A DNA stretch of 64,000 bases from Adiantum capillus-veneris (taxonomy: Eukaryota; Streptophyta; Polypodiopsida; Polypodiales; Pteridaceae). Made by a program: the position numbers and the translations under genes. Position 1 is the stretch's first letter, and every line of letters starts with the position of its first letter. The stretch is taken from contig CM043958.1 of the NCBI GenBank assembly GCA_014529385.2, forward strand, positions 88,018,525-88,082,524. Reading direction: 5' to 3'. The notes below the pieces were generated by a model that saw only the letters and a list, made by a program, of their open reading frames with translations, was not told where the DNA came from and searched no databases. Shown one piece after another: positions 11,064 through 22,650 of this stretch.

Positions 11064-13190
11064 ATGGCAGCATGGAATTGTAATGGATCGATGAAGCTAG
11101 ATGTAGGCGCATTGAGGATAGCTTTTTTTACTCGGAGACGCATCAGACTCTTGGTGGTACATTGCCTAGAGTGATGGGATACCACTGGGAGACTACTTGT
11201 AGACAGGATGTGAGATCAACGCATAAAGGACGTGGGTCAGGAGGTGTGGCAGTCCTATTCAAGGAGGAGCTTCAGCCCCTCATTTGTATTGTTCGGAGAG
11301 ATGACCAGCCAGATAAATGTGGGTCAGAGTGAGAGCGGAGACAGGGAGGCCAATCTACATTACAATATGCTATTTTGCCCCAAGCACATCTCATTATGCA
11401 TCACCCAAAGGGCAGTCACCCTACATGATATTGGATGAGGACATATAGGAGTTCTCTAGGGATGGAGATGTCATTCTTCTGGGAGACTTTAATGCCAGGA
11501 CAGGCCAATCTCAAACAACTTTCTACAATACCTCAAAGGAAGTGTTGAGAGAATTGGATGTCAATGATATGGGATTGGCCAGGTGTTTGCAGGATGAGGA
11601 GCACGCTGCATATGGGGGATATCTGACATACATGGGGACTGCACATGAATTAGACATCTTGAATGGCCCCAAGAGCTTTCCAGCATCGAGTGGGTTCACT
11701 TGTTTTCCTCATAGACATGGGGCTAGCACAGTAAATTATGTTTTGGCTGTTTTATACCCTCTATTTTGGACTTTACACTCAGGCCCATGCCTATCGGGGT
11801 AGCAGTAGATCATGCCCTCCTCACGTTTACCGTCTCATTCCAGTTCAGCATAGCTCGACTGACACAGATATCTACGCATACCCGATACACTTTTACTTCA
11901 GAGACTGATTCAGCCTACATAGATGGTATATAACGACACTTATGCACAGAGGATCAGGGGAGACCTCTAGAGGAGCTCACTTATATATTGACAGAGACAC
12001 TGCAAGATGCAACAACAGAGGCATACCCACACACTGAGCCTAGGCAACGACGACTTTTTGGAAGCATACCGCAGAATAGCTGGTATGATGAGGAATGCAG
12101 AGAGACGAGAGCCCGACTCCAAAGGGAGGTATTCCTATGAGTCATCACTCACAAGCAGTCACGGATTGCTTTTTGGCGTTTGGTGCGACAAAAGAAGAGG
12201 GCGTTCTAGCTCGATTAGAGCAAGATTTATACCAGGTGTTTTTGAGCGAGGATTTAGGCGAGGCATGGCGACTCTTCCATGGGCATTCTCCCCCACCAAT
12301 CATCACTTCTACCGAGGTATGGGGTCAATATGCATCATCTCTCTACACAGTCTCGGGCCAACCACCTCTTCCGGATCCGCTAGAGCCATCCCCACACACA
12401 TGTGCTTTCTTTATTGCCGAGATGGTAAAGAAGGCCGTGTTCAACAGTGCCATGTGCGAGGGCCTACCTAATACTTGGAGTTTGTCTACTATCATACCTA
12501 TCTTCAAGTCAAGGGACCCTATGGAACCTCGGAGCTACCGCACTATCATGATTGCACACATTGGCAGTAGTTGAATAGATGGGCAAAGAGAGAGGGTGTA
12601 TGGGCAGCAAGACAAACGGGTTTTAGGAGAGGTTTCTCTAATCTTGATCATATTCTGACACTCAGAGCCATTATTGAGGAGAGGAAATCGCATGGAGACG
12701 GCTCTATTGTTACTTTGTGGATTTCTACAAAGCCTTCAATACGGTGCCCAAAGCTAGATTGATGCGCAGACTGCAGGAGATGGGGGTACCCGCAAAGTTG
12801 ATTTGGGGGATCATGGCTCTATACAACTCAGTAGTGGGGCATGTACGCACACTAGAGGGGATTTCTGATTTGGTTCACTCCATTATCGGGGTTAAACAGG
12901 GCTGCCCGCTATCTCCTACACAATTTGGCATGTATGTGGATGAGGTTTCTGACTACATTGAGAGGGATGGTGATAGAGGAGCACAGTTGGCAGGGACATA
13001 TTGTGTTGATTTCTGACTCCCCGGAAGGGATACAGCATCACTTAGATGCTTTGTACACAATTGCTAATGATAGTGGATTGTCTGTTAACCTGGAGAAAAC
13101 CAAGGTTATGGTGTTTAACACCACACCACAGTGGGTCACGAGGTCAGCACCCACATTTACATGTGACCAGGAGATGGTGGAGTATACAAA
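11064..13190 (+). pseudogene. LINE A ORF2, copy 2 (endonuclease and partial RT)
   Basis: Endonuclease motifs recur in pieces: WNCNGSMKLDVG at 11075, ILLGDFNARTGQ at about 11480, MGTAHELDILNG, then GFTCFPHRHGASTVNYVLA at about 11690. RT motifs follow: LSTIIPIFKSRDPMEPRSYR (12480), TGFRRGFSNLDHILTLRA, FYKAFNTVPKARLMRRLQ (motif A, with N replacing D) and GVKQGCPLSPTQFGMYVDEV (motif B). The active-site segment with Y-A-D-D is deleted: the sequence jumps from QLAGTY at 12996 to VDFxSDSPEGIQHHLDAL at about 13010. Confidence 0.8.
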
Positions 13191-13258
13191 TGTGTGTGTA
13201 TGTATATATATATATGTATATATATATATACATATATATATATATACACACACCTTCA
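13191..13258. repeat. TA/TG microsatellite
   Basis: TGTGTGTATG runs into imperfect (TA)n with a near-palindromic centre and closes in ACACAC. It marks the breakpoint where LINE A copy 2 ends. Confidence 0.9.
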
Positions 13259-13843
13259 TAAGTTCAGAATAGTCTCAACTCACGAATTATAAGTGGGGAT
13301 AAAACACTTATCAAACTACAAAAGCAAGGAGCACAAGAAAACCAAAAAAACAAAAAAAAAAACAAAACAAAACAAAAAACAAAAAATAATCACTTAATTT
13401 GCTACTAAACAAAACTAGATAAAACAAACCATTACTTGCTTAAAAATGTTTTCAGAAAAGGCATACGCAAAAAAAAGTTGAAGCGTCTTACTTGGCTAAA
13501 ACTTGAAACGAGTACTCAACTTTAATCGAAAGAGATAAGACATCTCAAAGACTTAATCTTAGAAATCAGACTCCACACAATAACTTCTAAAGGAACAAAT
13601 TCGGAAGCCCTAATATAAGCTAAAAACTAGAAATGAATACTACTAAAAACCTACGAAGAAGAGGCTGAACATAACCAAAGAAGTAAAGATCTAAACTTGA
13701 CAATATGTGACCTCGAGTATCTATCTATCTAGTGTGTGTGTGTGTGTGTGTGTGTGTATAAAAATGTCATCCTAACAATTGAGTTGTATGAGACAAAGAT
13801 GTGATATCACATAATAAACGTGCACGGTGTTAGAAGAACTCAC
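13259..13843. other. AT-rich non-coding stretch, likely intronic
   Basis: No coding frame and no transposon signature. It holds an A-rich segment (about 13322-13390, AAAAAC units) and a (TG)n run at about 13732-13757. On the minus strand it lies downstream of the splice donor at 13843, so it is likely intron if the host gene is intact. Confidence 0.5.
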
Positions 13844-14134
13844 AACTGTCCATGGCTTATGCTTGTCAATAAACCAAGGTAAAATAGGTTTCAAAACTTC
13901 TTTTGAGATGAATTCCTCAAGAAATTGTGGCCAAATCTTCAGAAGAGCTTGGTTTATCCAATCAGCAGATTCAAAATCAGAGAGTGGCTGCATAAACACC
14001 AGAATAAAGACAATGCAAACAAGTGGAAACTTATGAGGATTCAACCGTTTTACAATTACCCGGGCTTGAGATGCAGACCTTCTCTCCTCAAAGCGTATTT
14101 CCCTTCGAACTTTTTTCATCCGATTTCTATCCGC
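13844..14134 (-). CDS. Two exons of a plant SMP/C2 (synaptotagmin-like) protein
   Basis: On the minus strand, 14134-14060 (25 codons, MKKVRREIRFEERRSASQAR) and 13987-13844 (48 codons, ADWINQALLKIWPQFLEEF to ILPWFIDKHKPWTV) join in phase 0 across a 72-bp GT-AG intron (14059-13988). An AG acceptor precedes 14134 and a GTGAGT donor follows 13844. The spliced peptide matches my recollection of the juxtamembrane region and start of the SMP lipid-transfer domain of plant NTMC2-type proteins, which tether the ER to other membranes and carry C2 domains after SMP. The next residues of SMP and the N-terminal membrane helix are not found nearby, so flanking introns must be long, or this is a gene fragment. 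No stop or frameshift occurs in either exon. Confidence 0.75.
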
Positions 14135-16329
14135 CTAACAAGCATAAGCATTCAACATTCTTGAATGAACATTGAGATCTTTATTCTACAAAATAGCAGT
14201 ATTTCAAAAAAAAACTTACAACACATCTAAATCCTTTTGTAAACCAGTCATAGAGTTCCTTATGAACAAAAAAGCTGAGACTCATCATGATACAATTATC
14301 AGTCATAATGGCAAAAAGAGCTTCTTAACACATTTAATCATATGACTACGCTTACAAAGACTATCTACTGGAGAAGCGAAAAATATTCAATAGTTTACTT
14401 GCCAGCCTTAGTCTTTAGCACCATTTGAGCTATGCAAACAAAGGGTGCATATGGACGATGGCTATGAAAATTCAAAAAGGAAAAAGAAGATACCAAATGT
14501 ATGGGCTTAATGAGTGAATATAGTGAAAGATTATTGGGTCATTTTGCATCATTAATATTTGACATCTCGGAATATAGTGAAAGATTATTGCGTAATTTTG
14601 CATCAGTAATATTTGACATTATTATGCATGTAGGGCTCCCCAATCTCGGAAAAATAAAAATCCTTTCCAAACATCTCAAATGTATAAGAAAAAGGTGCGT
14701 TTAGGAAATGAAAAGTTCCATGGAATGGAAAGTCAAGAGACTTTTCATGTCCATATAAAGAGCAGGTCGAGTGTGCATTGGTATACTTGTACTTTTCTTC
14801 TTTGCCTTTCCTGCCTTTATCGTTCTCTTCTCTTTAGAGTTTCTCCTTGCATGATATGCTTAAGAGTTTCCATGTAGGTAGTGAATTTATTTATTTTGAA
14901 GCCATTAGGAAATTTGACATTATTATGCATGTATCACTGCATGGGAATGCAAGATATGTATTCAGTACACTAAAGGAACGTTGTACACCTGATAACGTTC
15001 GTAACGTGTCTGGTGTATTCCTCCGTTCCTATTCCTTAACTGAGCTTCGGGTTATCAGCCTCACCTACAGTTTCTAGAGCACGATGTTTGAAATTCTTTT
15101 ACAAAGTCCTCTCAGAACAGGTATTCTGACAGCAAAAAAAAAAATCCTTCAAGCCAAACAGGATTCCGCCACAACAACCTGCCTCCTTTCAATCAGCCAC
15201 CCATTTGACTTAGCCAGTGCTCCCTTTTACTTAGAATTTGAGTGCTTGCAGATTCAGTTCCACTTGCCCTACCCAAGCCAGACAGTAGACACTCCTAGTT
15301 CTGTCTGCAGCTGGTGACTTTGGACATCCAATTGCTTGCCACGTCCTCAACTGACATCATCAAGCTCTCCAGTCTGCTACAATATTTGTGTGAGCTCGCT
15401 TTCCAGGGCTCAACTCCATGAAAGAACACTCATTGTGGTCCTTGTGGCACTCTAGAGGCCAACTCTCATCGCAAAACGTCAGAGGAACAAATCTGCATAC
15501 TGATAAAGAAAGACCGGTCTTTCAATTATCTAATTGCATTGATTTAAAGATCTGTCTCATTTCTGCTTCCTCAACATGAGGAAAAAGGTGAATTCTCAAT
15601 CTCGGAATGTCTGAAGGTGATACCAGAGGAACATGCTCTCCCTTAAGCTTTACATCAAAACTTTACTATGTGCATCGTGTTCCAAAAAGATCGTATTTAG
15701 ATATCAATCAGTGCCCCGTCCTTGTAAGCGTCAGCGGCAACCAGCGCATAACATCCATGAAAAGGCATAATTCTTACCATAGAGGTCCCACTAATACACA
15801 TATCCCTAAACATGCAATCAGAGTTTTTTAATGTAATAACTCGCATCTCATGCTCCGGACAAGCAAGAAAGGCCTGATGACAAGAGGCAATCCATTTAAC
15901 GATGATACTCAACTTCTAGGAAAAATGTGGAGAGATTTTATTGCATATGCCCCTGAGTTGAAAGTGATCAAGGCTTAACTATCCCGGATCTTTCTCCATG
16001 CTCGAAATAACTTATTACCGAATCTAAAAGAACTTCCTATGTTGCCAAAAGTCTGTTGAAGATTTGGGATTCTTTTCCTCTGGATCCTCCTTTGTCTGAG
16101 TACTCTTCTCCTTCTCAGATCGTTTACGCTTCAGACAATCTGCATGTCGATCCTCCTCTTGTCTACAATGATAACTCTCTTCATAAGTGGACAGCCACAA
16201 GTCGCTTTTCAGTTTCTTTTCAAGAAAGCAAATGCTTTTCCGCGAAGAAGTCTAAGTGAGCATTAAATCCGTGCATGAGATTGCAAATGGGGACACCTCG
16301 GAAAAGAACGTGTGTGTGTGACTGTGTGT
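14135..16329. other. Transposon-poor island without recognised genes
   Basis: About 2.2 kb with no LTR, LINE or RNA-gene signature that I can recognise. Short frames exist on both strands (for example 15697-15912 minus, 16056-16259 plus) but match no family I know. It may be intron or upstream sequence of the minus-strand SMP gene. The right edge, CGTGTGTGTGTGACTGTG at about 16310, leads into LINE B homology. Confidence 0.5.
14516..14623. repeat. 54-bp tandem duplication
   Basis: Two adjacent units, 14516-14569 and 14570-14623, each begin GAATATAGTGAAAGATTATT and differ at a few bases. Part of the unit end (TTTGACATTATTATGCATG) recurs at about 14910-14935. Confidence 0.85.
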
Positions 16330-16572
16330 GTCCCTTGTAATGACAACACTTCTTTGGTTGAAGCTTGGGACAAGGTGGTTCGCTCTTACAAGGAAGTTGT
16401 TACATGAGAAGCCTCTTCATCGCAAGGTGCCTTTATTTTTAATCATCTGGATCCAGGTCTTGACCCACCTCCTCAGGTATCTACAGCTGGGGAGGATGTG
16501 TCGATGGGCACTGGTACTTGAGTTTTCTCCCCTTTTTCCCCATTTCCTCGCCCACTGTATATACCATATAGA

Positions 16573-17461
16573 ATGCATAGTTCTTTGAATTGCATCTCCT
16601 ATAATGTGTGTGGGTTATGCAATCACGACAAGTGGCGGCTTACCTGGCACTATGTACATACATATAAAGCAGACATTGTGGTTCTTCAAGAGCATAACCA
16701 GCATCAATTTGCAAGACAGACTTCTTACTTTGCCGACTACTGGATAGCTTATGCAGGATCAGCTGGCTATTCTCAAGTGCTTATACTTGTTCGATATGAA
16801 CTCTTCCCAACCTTGGTTTTCAATGACCCGACTGGGAGATGGATGGTCATCCAATGTATTGTTAATGGGGAAGTTTTCGAATTTGGAGGATTAAATGCAT
16901 AGACAGCTTCTGCAAATAGGGCACGGTTGTGGAGTGATATCTCCTCTTATTGTTGGCGTTCCAATGCCTTTCTGTGCGGGGATTTTAAGAATGCACCAAA
17001 CCTTGCGGATAATACTACAAGCCATTCTCACATGCTTCATATGGAACGGCAATCATGGGACCAATTTCCTGTAATGGGCTGATTTGTGGTCCTTTTTGCA
17101 TGCGACTGATCTAGGATTCACTTTTTAGCATAATGCTCAATCTATGTATCGCGCTCGGCTGGATCGCTGGTATCTTTTTCACATGCAACAATATGATGAC
17201 TTTGTATGCGAGATGAGGATTGATTATGCTATGCGTCTCTCGGATCATTTTCCCGTATGCTTGAAACTTAGTTTTGGTTCTTTTGATGTCAATGATCGCC
17301 TACCCAAGAAGAGACTTTTGCATATCAATAATGCTTATCTCAAGCATGAACCTTTTCGCGCTATGATTGTGGATGTCATTCCGCCTTTGATCTCCCAGAT
17401 GTATGTTGATATGGAAATAGCCTGGTTCCGCTTTGTTATGCATGTTCAATGTGTTATCTAG
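16573..17461 (+). pseudogene. LINE B ORF2 endonuclease, copy 1
   Basis: APE-type endonuclease: NCISYNVCGLCNHDKWRLTW, then DIVVLQEHNQHQF (catalytic E) and GRWMVIQCIVNGEVFEFGG. After a stop at 16902 it goes on in other frames with LCGDFKNAPNLAD (D-x-N type motif, about 16975) and RIDYAMRLSDHFPVCLKLSF (17217-17276; D-Y and D-H motifs). It is disrupted by a stop and frameshifts near 16900 and 17080-17140. Confidence 0.8.
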
Positions 17462-17470
17462 AATTATGGC

Positions 17471-18075
17471 ATGGATTATTTGTCACGATTAAGAGAACAA
17501 GTTAATCAGGCAAAGGATGCTTGTAGCAGATTAATGCACATGGCTAATCATTCTTCTCTTATTGCCACTCAAATGACTGAGTCGCTTTCTGCTCGCGTTA
17601 TGCTACGGCACAATGATGAGAGGAAATTGGCCAAATCGCAGACTCAAGCTCATCAACAGGCATTTGCAGATAAAGGATGTGCTTCTAAACAATTCTTCCA
17701 ACATTTGCATCACTCCAGGCAGTCTCAAGCTATACGGAGAGTTAAATTACCGTCAGGGGAGTGGATCTCCACTTTCCGAGAGCTAGCACTAGCCCTACAC
17801 TCTCATTACAAGATTTTTTAGGCCCCTTCTTCTCCCACAAGAGAAGCTCACCCAGCGCATCACATGTTTCTATCGCATGTTGCTCCCATTCTTTCGATTT
17901 GGCAGGCTCAAGACTTGGAAGCTGTTTTCAGTGAGTCGGAATTATATGCTAGCTTGCTTGATTTGGGTCGATGAAGAGCTCCTGGTTGGGATGGTATCTC
18001 TGTGGAATTTTTCTTGTCTTTCTGGGATTATTTGAAGCTGTCTCTGTTGTTCATGATGAATACAGCTTGGGAACA
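17471..18075 (+). pseudogene. LINE B ORF2 endonuclease-RT linker and RT start, copy 1
   Basis: A helical linker (YLSRLREQVNQAKDACSRLM) followed by FADKGCASKQFFQHLHHSRQ, RRVKLPSGEWISTF and, after breaks, RAPGWDGISVEFFLSFWDYL. These are the usual approach to the RT domain of plant LINEs. The reading stops where the solo LTR is inserted after GAACA at 18075. Confidence 0.75.
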
Positions 18076-18743
18076 TGTCACAAACTGCTAACATGTCAAA
18101 GCCCTAAAGAATGGAGCCAACTTGCAGATGCCGGCCGAGGGGCCTAAACCCTAAGAAGAACAAGTAATAGAAGAAGAAGTCCTACCAACTTATGGGGACC
18201 CCGTCCAATGGGGCCCCAACTAACATAAAGGATTAAAATAAAGCAAGACCCACACACACGAAGGAAAAGCTGGCAGAGCAGATGATGACGTGGCAGTTGT
18301 ATGGAAATTCCAAAAATTGCGCTGACATGATGGCGTGGCAGACTGTACGGATTTCCGAGTTTTGCGTTGACTGCTATACAGAATTCCGTGATTTACGCTG
18401 GCAACTTTTTGGCTTTGCTTTTGGACCAAATGCTTTTGAGTTTGAAGGCTTTTTACTGTAAACTGCTTTTGGGGCCTAGGGTCTTTAAATATGAGGTTAG
18501 GGCTCATTCTCTGGCATGCTTTCTGGAGAAGGTCCAGAGTCTGGAGTACCGGCTTGTACTGGGTTGATGCAATATAAAGAAATACCGAAAGGGGCGCCAA
18601 GGTTTGGGGCCAATACTCTCTAGGGTGGAATTCCGCCACTGTGTCACTTGTCGTCTCTCTCTTTCAATTCAGTTGTTATTGAAGTGCTAAAAGTCTGTTC
18701 AGTCTGTTCTTTTCTATTCGCACGTGCTGCCCATCTTGTGATA
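18076..18743 (+). mobile_element. Solo LTR (family B LTR) inside LINE B copy 1
   Basis: It starts TGTCACAAACTGC and ends CATCTTGTGATA (probably a mutated TGACA end). It is flanked by the 5-bp target duplication GAACA at 18071-18075 and 18744-18748. The paralogous LINE B copy 2 at 23452-23456 holds a single GAACA with no insert, so the empty site is visible. The ACCGAAAGGGGCGCCA block is at about 18584. A long minus-strand frame inside it is an artefact. Confidence 0.9.
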
Positions 18744-18748
18744 GAACA

Positions 18749-19275
18749 GCAGGAATTGCCCTCCTCTTGAAAAGAAGGGTTGCTCAAGCTAATACCTAAG
18801 CATGCATTGTGTGAAGAATTCTCTCATTTGCTGTGGTATATAAATTAATGGCAAAAATGCTTGGTAACCGACTCAAGTGCTTTCTGCATGAAGGCTTGCA
18901 TCAATCTCAATACGGCTTCATTCCACGACGTCAAATTACTTATAACCTCGCGAATGTCATCATTGGAATGGAATATACTCGACAGGATGTCTTGGTCATG
19001 CAGGTCGACATTGAAAAGGCATTTGATACTGTTCTTCGGGATTATATTGCGGACACCATGCAACGCTTGGGCTTTGGGCCTAGGCTATCTTGTGTGTGCT
19101 TTTCTTGTATGCACACAACACTTCTGCACGCTTGCTGGATGGATCTCTTCCAAAATCTTGTCCTTTGGGACGATCGGTAAGGCAGGGCTCCCCTCTGAGT
19201 GCTTTGCTTTATGCGATTGCTACTCATCCCTTGCTTATGTGTTTGGATTCTTTGACTTCCACTGGTACGGTTGAG
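18749..19275 (+). pseudogene. LINE B reverse transcriptase, copy 1 (active site deleted)
   Basis: It reads YKLMAKMLGNRLKCFLHEGL, QSQYGFIPRRQITYNLANVI, VMQVDIEKAFDTVLRDY (motif A) and, one frame over, RQGSPLSALLYAIATHPLL (motif B). Motif C is missing: the next LINE sequence at about 19275 corresponds to copy 2 sequence near 38045. The polymerase cannot be functional. Confidence 0.85.
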
Positions 19276-19375
19276 TCTTCACTATTCTCCTCTCTGGAGG
19301 GAGATTCAAAGGATGCTTGTTGCTCATTCACCGATTCCTCCTGTGAATGTGGACTCTCGCTTCTCTGACTAGAAT

Positions 19376-19855
19376 TTGGCTACTACTAGATTGAACTGCA
19401 TCTTAGCTAGCAGTGTCTATGCCATCCTTCATTCTGATGTATGGATTGTGCATCAAGGTAATCAGTTGTCGTCGCTTTCAGGGTCATCCTTGTGGTGGCA
19501 ACACACATTGTCTCGCATTTGGCAGAGTCATGTGCCTTTGAAGGAACGTGTTTTCTTGTGGCACTGCTTGGTGGGAGCTCTACCTGTTGGCAATGTGTTA
19601 CATGCTCGGCATATTGTGCCTTCCCCCTGTCCCAGATGCCTTGAAGCTGAGGAGACCGTGCCACACTTACTGTGGCATTGTCGTCACTCCAGAGCCTTCA
19701 TTCGGCAAGTGTCGACTGCTCTTCGGCTTCGTATTCCTTCCGGCTCTTTTCACAGACGCTTTTGGCTTTTTGGGGTGCTCCAGTCACCGCAATCTCAGTT
19801 TGCGGTGTTCTTCATCTGGGTCAGATTTTGGACTGTGGGCCATCTGGCACCATAG
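19376..19855 (+). pseudogene. LINE B C-terminal zf-RVT-like domain, copy 1
   Basis: It reads WWQHTLSRIWQSHVPLKERV, FLWHCLVGALPVGNVLHARH and CPRCLEAEETVPHLLWHCRH, with the C-x2-C...H...C pattern of the zinc-binding domain found after RT in plant LINEs. The same block is in copy 2 at 38250-38470. The domain probably binds nucleic acid. It is separated from RT by the deletion near 19270 and by a frame change. Confidence 0.8.
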
Positions 19856-20097
19856 GAACTCCTTAATGTTCCAAGGCACTTCTGTTGAACCCTTTCCCTA
19901 TTTCAAATTATCTCATGGTCAAGCGCTGCATTTTGCCTATGACATTGGAGACATCACTCTTGATACCTACAGGATTTACTTTGACTGTTTCTAGCCTTCG
20001 GAGCCTCATAGTGCTCCGCTTTTTGTATCCCTTTTTTTTGTGGGTTTTCCTCGCTTTGAGGTTTCCCACTTAAAATTAATCAAAGGAGATTTACAAA

Positions 20098-20101
20098 AAG
20101 A

Positions 20102-20142
<41 letters not shown>

Positions 20143-20175
20143 TTTTATTTGTGTGTGTGTGTGTGTGTGTGTGTG
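20098..20175 (+). repeat. (GT)n(GA)n(GT)n tail of LINE B copy 1
   Basis: Dinucleotide runs start right after the conserved LINE B 3' end. The other copy ends the same way at 38769-38805. Confidence 0.8.
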
Positions 20176-20491
20176 GTGATCGACGAATGTGTGTGTGTGT
20201 GAGCGTGATGTTGCTGCTCCTGTGGCGAGCCAGCAATCCTGCTAAGGTTTGCCCTACAGGATCTGCTCCTTGCGTGCCTTCTGCTGCTGCACGACCATCG
20301 GTTCTGCGCAACCTGCCCAAGGTTCATGACATGTGTGCCCTGCTATACTCTGCCTGTAGTGACGCTTTTAGCACCTACGTACGTCCCTTAGGGGTTCTGT
20401 CCAACTCGTCTGAGGCTGCCCGTTAGATTTGTTGTGTGTGTGGTGTGTGAGGGGCCAAAAGTTTTCAAGTAGCAGGGTTTCTGTACAGCCA

Positions 20492-20560
<69 letters not shown>

Positions 20561-20593
20561 GCAGTCAAATATCAAAAACCCCAAAAAAGAGAG
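20176..20593. other. Unassigned spacer with a long (TG)n run
   Basis: About 250 bp of unique-looking sequence (20190-20440) followed by a (TG)n run of about 65 bp (about 20494-20558) and a shorter one at about 20594-20613. No coding family recognised. It separates the two LINE B copies and may be target DNA or the 5' UTR of copy 2. Confidence 0.5.
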
Positions 20594-20619
20594 TGTGTGT
20601 GTGTGTGTGTGAGCTTCGC

Positions 20620-21859
20620 ATGGATTCGGTTGAGGAGTGTATATACAAGCGCCGGAAAGCCATGGAATCTTCGGATTTGGATGCTTTAAGCCTTATCAAA
20701 GAAGGTTTGCATGAGGACTTCGAGGATGCACGTCAAGTCTAGGAAGGATCCGCTCCCGTCATGGAAGTGCCCATCCCTATACAGGAGCTTATGGATTCTG
20801 TTGCTCAATATGCACTTAACGCGGTGATTCTTTTTTCCCGGGTAGAATACCTACAGCTCAAGATTTAGGCCAATGGGTTGATTTCCTACTCAAACGGCAA
20901 GCAATCCGAGGGGTTTACTTTGGTGCACGGGGATTCTATGAAGTCTTGCTGGCCGACATGGATGCTCAGGATGCTCTGCTTGAAATGTCTCCTCTTTTCT
21001 TCAATACGCAGATGACTCATGTACTGCCCTGGGCTCTCACCAAGGACTATCAGAGTCTCATTCGTCACAAGTGTCCCGTCTGGGTTGAGGTGGTCGACTT
21101 TCCTCGCACTTGGCATCACTTTCTTCCTTTGTTGGTTTCTCAACTAGGCAAAGTCATTTGCCATCCTAAGCTGGACGCAAACACAAACCGTTTTTGTATT
21201 CTGTGGTACACAGATATCCCCACACCAACAGGTATTTCGATCGATTCTGGGGATGTAGTGGTTGGAAAGCATACATTTAAGCTTAAATGAGACAAATTTG
21301 CAAATTCTTGCTTCCGCTGTGGCAAATTTGGTAATACGCAATCCAAATGTCCGGAACCAAACCTGCAACCACCGCCTTCAGCTTTTCCTACTCCTCAACC
21401 TCACTCACCTCCGAAATCTTCTACTGAGGTTCAAACCAAAGGTGCTTCAACCTCCTCCCCGACAGCTGGGGTGAATAAAGGCAAAGGGAAACAATTACAA
21501 TTGTTTGCACTTCATGATTCTCCAAATATTAAAGACAAAGGAAAAGAACAGGTTTCAACCTCTCAAACTTGGATAGTGCCCAAGAAACCCGCTAAAGCTG
21601 CTACAGCCCGTATTTCAGCATCTTCTTGTACTTATGTGCCCCTTTGAAGAATGTTGCTCAGAAAAAATCCCCTTGTAATGACAACACTTTTTTGGCTGAA
21701 GCTTGGGACAAGGTGGTCCACTCTTACAAGGAAGTTGTTACAGGAGAAGCTTCTTTATCGCAAGGTGCCTTTATTTTCAATCATTCGGGTCGAGGTCTTC
21801 ACCCACCTCCTCAGGTACTTACAACTGGGGAGGATGTGTCAATGGGTATTGGTACTTGA
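20620..21859 (+). pseudogene. LINE B ORF1 (gag-like, zinc-knuckle protein)
   Basis: It starts MDSVEECIYKRRKAMESSDL. After breaks at 20740 and 20866 it reads WVDFLLKRQAIRGVYFGARG, then ADMDAQDALLEMSPLFFNTQ and VWVEVVDFPRTWHHFLP, similar to the DUF4283-type ORF1 of plant LINEs. A zinc knuckle CFRCGKFGNTQSKC (about 21310) has Asn where His is expected. A Pro/Ser/Lys-rich tail follows, ending GEDVSMGIGT at 21859. Stops occur at about 21288 and 21645. The protein would bind LINE RNA. Confidence 0.75.
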
Positions 21860-21913
21860 GTTTTCTGCCCTTTTTCCCATTTCCTCACCCACTGTATATA
21901 CCATATCAGAATG

Positions 21914-22650
21914 CATAGTTGTTTGAATTGCATCTCCTATAATGTGCATGGGTTATGCAATCACGACAAGTGGCGGCTTACCTGGCACTATGTACATACA
22001 TGTAAAACGGACATTGTGGTTCTTCAAGAGCATAACCAGCGTCATTTGCAAGACAGACTTCCTACTTTGTGGGCTACTAAATAGCTTATGCAGGATCAGC
22101 TGGCTATTTTGGAGTGCTTATACTTGTTCGACACAAACTCTTCTATTCTGGAGTGCTTATACTTGTTCGACACGAACTCTTCTCGACCTTGATTTTCAAT
22201 GGCTCGACTGGGAGATGGATGGTCATCCAATGTATTGTTAATGGGGAAGTTTTCGAATTTGGAGGATTATATGCATACACAGCTTCTGCAAATAGGACAC
22301 GCTTATGGAGTGCTATCTCCTCTTATTCTTGGCGTTCCAATGCATTTCTCTGTGGCGAATTTAATAATGCACCAAACCTTGCGGATAATACTACTGGGCA
22401 TTCTCACATGCTTCATATGGAAAGTCAATCATGGGATCAATTTATGTTGACATATAATGGGCTTGATTTGTGGCCCTTTTCACATGCGGCTGATCCAAGA
22501 TTCACTTTTCAAAATAATGCTCAATTTATGTATCGCGCTCTGCTGGATCACTGGTATCTTTTTCACATGCAATAATGTGATGACTTTGTATGCGCGATGA
22601 GGATTGATTATGCTATGTGTCTCTCTAATCATTTTCCTATATGCTTGAAA
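21914..22650 (+). pseudogene. LINE B ORF2 endonuclease, copy 2
   Basis: NCISYNVHGLCNHDKWRLTW and DIVVLQEHNQ open the domain. After a frame break and a 39-bp tandem duplication (about 22110-22186, LILVRH repeated) come GRWMVIQCIVNGEVFEFGG, LCGEFNNAPNLADNTTGHSH (E in place of D), DPRFTFQNNAQFMYRALLDH and MRIDYAMCLSNHFPICLKL (N in place of the usual D before H). Several catalytic positions are altered, so it is inactive. Confidence 0.8.

Larger units (their letters stand above)
9721..13190 (+). mobile_element. LINE family A, copy 2 (3'-truncated)
   Basis: It follows the tail of copy 1 directly and carries ORF1 with a coiled coil, endonuclease and most of RT, then breaks off at about 13190 in a TA-rich microsatellite. 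The missing part corresponds to 8150-9720 of copy 1. Numerous frameshifts and an RT deletion show it is inactive. Confidence 0.85.
16330..20115 (+). mobile_element. LINE family B, copy 1 (5'-truncated)
   Basis: It aligns by eye with copy 2 (20594-24590 plus 37656-38775), starting inside the end of ORF1 at CCCTTGTAATGACAACACTT. It contains endonuclease, RT pieces, a zf-RVT-like domain and a 3' end TTAATCAAAGGAG followed by (TG)n(AG)n. A solo LTR (18076-18743) interrupts it. About 1 kb including the RT active site is deleted near 19270 relative to copy 2. Confidence 0.85.

Noticed and set aside
15697-16259. Frames at 15697-15912 (minus) and 16056-16259 (plus) as further exons of the SMP gene
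   Set aside because: Neither resembles the missing SMP, C2 or membrane-anchor parts, and no matching splice pattern was found.
18220-18639. 139-codon minus-strand frame, with related frames at 24683, 26510, 30836 and 37123
   Set aside because: It recurs only because the family B LTR recurs; it spans LTR regulatory sequence and has no protein similarity I recognise.
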